Assembly: GCA_964036275.1 (NCBI GenBank)
Contig: OZ038434.1
Location: 38,277,279 to 38,341,278, forward strand
Source: Litoditis marina
Taxonomy: Eukaryota; Nematoda; Chromadorea; Rhabditida; Rhabditidae
Direction: 5' to 3'
DNA: 64,000 nucleotides
Shown here: positions 62,461 through 64,000 of the stretch, piece by piece
Layout of the letters: each line of letters opens with the position of its first letter
Numbering within the stretch: the stretch's first letter is position 1
Notes under the pieces: model-generated
Told to the model about the DNA's origin: nothing
The model's database searches: none
What the model saw: only the letters and a program-made list of their open reading frames with translations
Translations under genes and position numbers: made by a program

Positions 62461-63610
62461 TTTTTAATAATAATAATTCATTTATCCATATGTATCAGGA
62501 ACAACTCAGGACGGAATGAGATCACGAAGTAATGGACATAAAAATTCATGGCGATCACGAGAAAATTAGCGATTGCGATATTGAAAATGAGAAAGTGTAG
62601 AAAAGATGCAGATGAGAATAGAAAATTATAACCTAGCGTTATTATAACGTGATGGGGGTATAATTTTATAGTCATACATTTCAAAGTAGAATCTAATGAA
62701 TGCGGTACGGAACTTGAATGGAACAATTGTAACATAGAACTCCTCAACAGAACATAAGCGGTATCGGAGACAATGAGCATGTACAATTTCACATTGACTA
62801 ATTATTTCATCGATTTGATTGGGAGGCAACGAAGGTGAAGGATGGTGTTCATAGAAGTAATCGAAAGAATATTGAGCATCAACAGAAGGTGGAGGAGGAT
62901 TAGGAGCTGGCGGTTCCAGTCTAGAGAAATCAGGGAAATAAATAAATGGACGATCGATAATAGGAGTAGGAGGGCATTGGAGAGAAGGAGAAAATGATTC
63001 GAGTTGTCTAACATCTTCAACTAACTCAATGTCCATTTGAGGGGTTCGGGCAGCAACATTGCGTGGAATTGTAGTTTGGTCGGTGACCTCAGCTCGGGCG
63101 GCGTCTCGTTTCGATTGTCTGGCGAGGAATCCGGCCTTCCGCTGTTCCGGGGTCTCGAACTTTCGTACATGAAATGTTGACATAGAAGGGACAGTTTTCA
63201 TCACAGTAGAGAGATCAATGAGACGAGGAAACGGAATGCCATCTTTGATAGAAACTTTGAGTGGACGGGGTAAACCATCTTGACGTGGTTTTCCCAAACG
63301 GTGAAGAATTGAAACATTTGAAGACGAGGTTGATACCAAATTGAAAATTGCATTCACCTTTTTCTTCAATGTAGAGTCCTCAGGTAGACCGTAAATAGTG
63401 AGACATCGACGGTCGTTGAATTGGTGTAGTTGAGATTGAATAATAGTGGGAAGAGATTGCGTCAAGGTGTCGAGTTTGGAGTTGAGTGCTTTTATTTCAC
63501 TCAAAATGGTGGAAAAATGGTTTCGAAGTGGTACCATTTTTGGACGAGGCGATGGCATAATAATCAATCGGGAGGGGTCACCTCACACGACCGAGACAAG
63601 GGGTGGAATC
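62461..63610 (-). mobile_element. 1.15-kb retroelement carrying only an ORF1-like gene
   Basis: Flanked by AGTTT on both sides (62456-62460 and 63611-63615); copy B has the empty site near 36622. On the - strand it starts GATTCCACCCCTTGTC and ends GGATAAATGAATTATTATTA plus a short A run, like a non-LTR retrotransposon. It holds one ORF and ~165 bases of 3' sequence, with no reverse transcriptase or endonuclease. Its end is similar to that of the LINE at 38874-39816 (GGAATAAATATTATTATTA), so that family could have supplied the enzymes. Confidence 0.8.
62626..63567 (-). CDS. LINE ORF1-like RNA-binding protein
   Basis: 313 codons, uninterrupted. Residues ~15-50 (RNHFSTILSEIKALNSKLDT) look like a short coiled coil. 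Residues ~53-110 (RRCLTIYGLPEDSTLKKKV, then HRLGKPRQDGLPRPLKVSI) have the layout of the RRM-like core of ORF1 proteins, where the R..GK....RPLKV block is typical. A second conserved part (FETPEQRKAGFLARQSKRDA) is basic. The C-terminal half is proline-rich (RLEPPAPNPPPPSVDAQ) and unfamiliar. ORF1 proteins bind element RNA and chaperone reverse transcription. The ATG at 63565-63567 is the first in frame, 43 bases inside the element. An intact frame suggests recent insertion or selection. Confidence 0.7.
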   Translation of the reverse strand: MIIMPSPRPKMVPLRNHFSTILSEIKALNSKLDTLTQSLPTIIQSQLHQFNDRRCLTIYGLPEDSTLKKKVNAIFNLVSTSSSNVSILHRLGKPRQDGLPRPLKVSIKDGIPFPRLIDLSTVMKTVPSMSTFHVRKFETPEQRKAGFLARQSKRDAARAEVTDQTTIPRNVAARTPQMDIELVEDVRQLESFSPSLQCPPTPIIDRPFIYFPDFSRLEPPAPNPPPPSVDAQYSFDYFYEHHPSPSLPPNQIDEIISQCEIVHAHCLRYRLCSVEEFYVTIVPFKFRTAFIRFYFEMYDYKIIPPSRYNNARL

Positions 63611-63615
63611 AGTTT

Positions 63616-63960
63616 CGACCGAAACGTGACGGACCAAACTACAAACATGGCAGGGTTCCTCCGCCGCATAACAAGAATTACCATTACCCACTTTCAACTC
63701 ACAGTGGTAATTGCCACATTTCTAGTTGAATTTGATAAATGTTTGTTTTTCTCATATACGGTAAAGTAGATAGTACGTTTTGGTAACGTGCAGTTCACGC
63801 GCGGCAAGGTGAAGTGAGGCTGACAATTGTGAAACAAGAGTACTCAAACTGAATATCACGCGACTGTTCTACTTGTGGTAGACACACAAAACAAATGTTT
63901 CTTGTATTTGGTTGTATTCGCTCACCTTCGGAGATCAAACACTGATTCACCAATTTCCAG
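63616..63960 (+). other. Intron before the last exon, copy C
   Basis: Resumes the copy B sequence (36623 on) with few changes and ends CAATTTCCAG before 63961. The short frame MAGFLRRITRITITHFQLTV lies within the intron in both copies; I see no reason to call it a gene. Confidence 0.6.
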
Positions 63961-64000
63961 GTGGATCAAGAAGACCATGTCGTCACTGCGTGAAGTCGGT

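Larger units (their letters stand above)
58972..64000 (+). pseudogene. tbc-11: RABGAP1/TBC-11-like C-terminal coiled coil, copy C (one frameshift, runs off the window)
   Basis: Exons: H end to 59025, b 59679-59771, c 60069-60143 plus 60373-60432, d 60894-60992, e 61258-61364, f 61616-61664, g 61910-62039, h 62308-62418, last from 63961 (R-WIKKTMSSLREVG). Exon d is complete (99 bases; NHDLLEENKNLHRKYEQ), unlike in A and B. Exon g is 130 instead of 131 bases: it begins TCCCCGTCTCCC where the others have TCCCGCGTCTCCC, and the shifted frame meets TAG at 61988. If that missing base is a sequencing error, this copy would read through every exon in view. The intron after exon h contains a 1.15-kb retroelement. 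No TBC domain is present. Confidence 0.78.

Noticed and set aside
62478..62792. 104-codon - strand frame overlapping the ORF1-like gene
   Set aside because: Shadow in another frame over the 3' end of the element; it is not in the 313-codon frame and has no ORF2 feature.
63430..63769. 99- and 107-codon + strand frames at the edge of the retroelement
   Set aside because: They cross the element boundary at 63610 and are antisense to the ORF1-like gene.

Overview
The window looks like nuclear DNA of a Caenorhabditis-type nematode. It is AT-rich, has short exons split by introns with TTTTCAG/TTTCAG acceptors, holds many short inverted-repeat transposons, and carries a coiled-coil gene that resembles RABGAP1/TBC-11. 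I cannot name the species. Most of the 64 kb is repeat, and I see no gene that I would call intact.

Layout: one segment is present about three times in tandem, all on the + strand. Each unit has (i) a 156-bp satellite (655-1740, 16757-23350, 43671-46632), (ii) a ~400-bp single-copy spacer with two exon-like pieces (1740-2125, 23350-23750, 48330-48730), (iii) a 151-bp satellite (2125-8189, 23750-32786, 48730-58971), (iv) the 3' part of a gene for a RABGAP1/EVI5-type coiled coil (8190-11968, 32787-37062, 58972-64000), (v) fragments of a second gene on the - strand (12398-12840, 38311-39992), and (vi) three short + strand exons (15445-16452, 42390-43398). The last of these exons shares ~270 bp, including its splice donor, with the start of (iv). 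The satellites therefore sit between two copies of the same exon end, either inside one very long intron or at the duplication joint.

The coiled-coil exons fit together in phase, but each copy has its own damage. Copy A lost a splice acceptor and its last exon. Copy B has a one-base deletion and a stop codon. Copy C has a one-base deletion. No TBC (RabGAP) catalytic domain is visible, so these look like decaying partial tandem duplicates; a functional parent may lie outside the window.

Transposons date the copies. A ~220-bp palindromic element with an 8-bp target duplication lies inside the same exon in all three copies and so predates them. Others are in one copy only: a 1.35-kb terminal-inverted-repeat element in satellite A, a 274-bp element with a 9-bp target duplication in copy A, a 5'-truncated LINE in copy B, an element carrying only a LINE ORF1-like gene in copy C, and a 1.6-kb composite insertion in the 156-bp satellite of copy C. 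Both large satellites show higher-order repeats (about 3019 bp and 2350 bp), so they grew by amplification of multi-monomer blocks.
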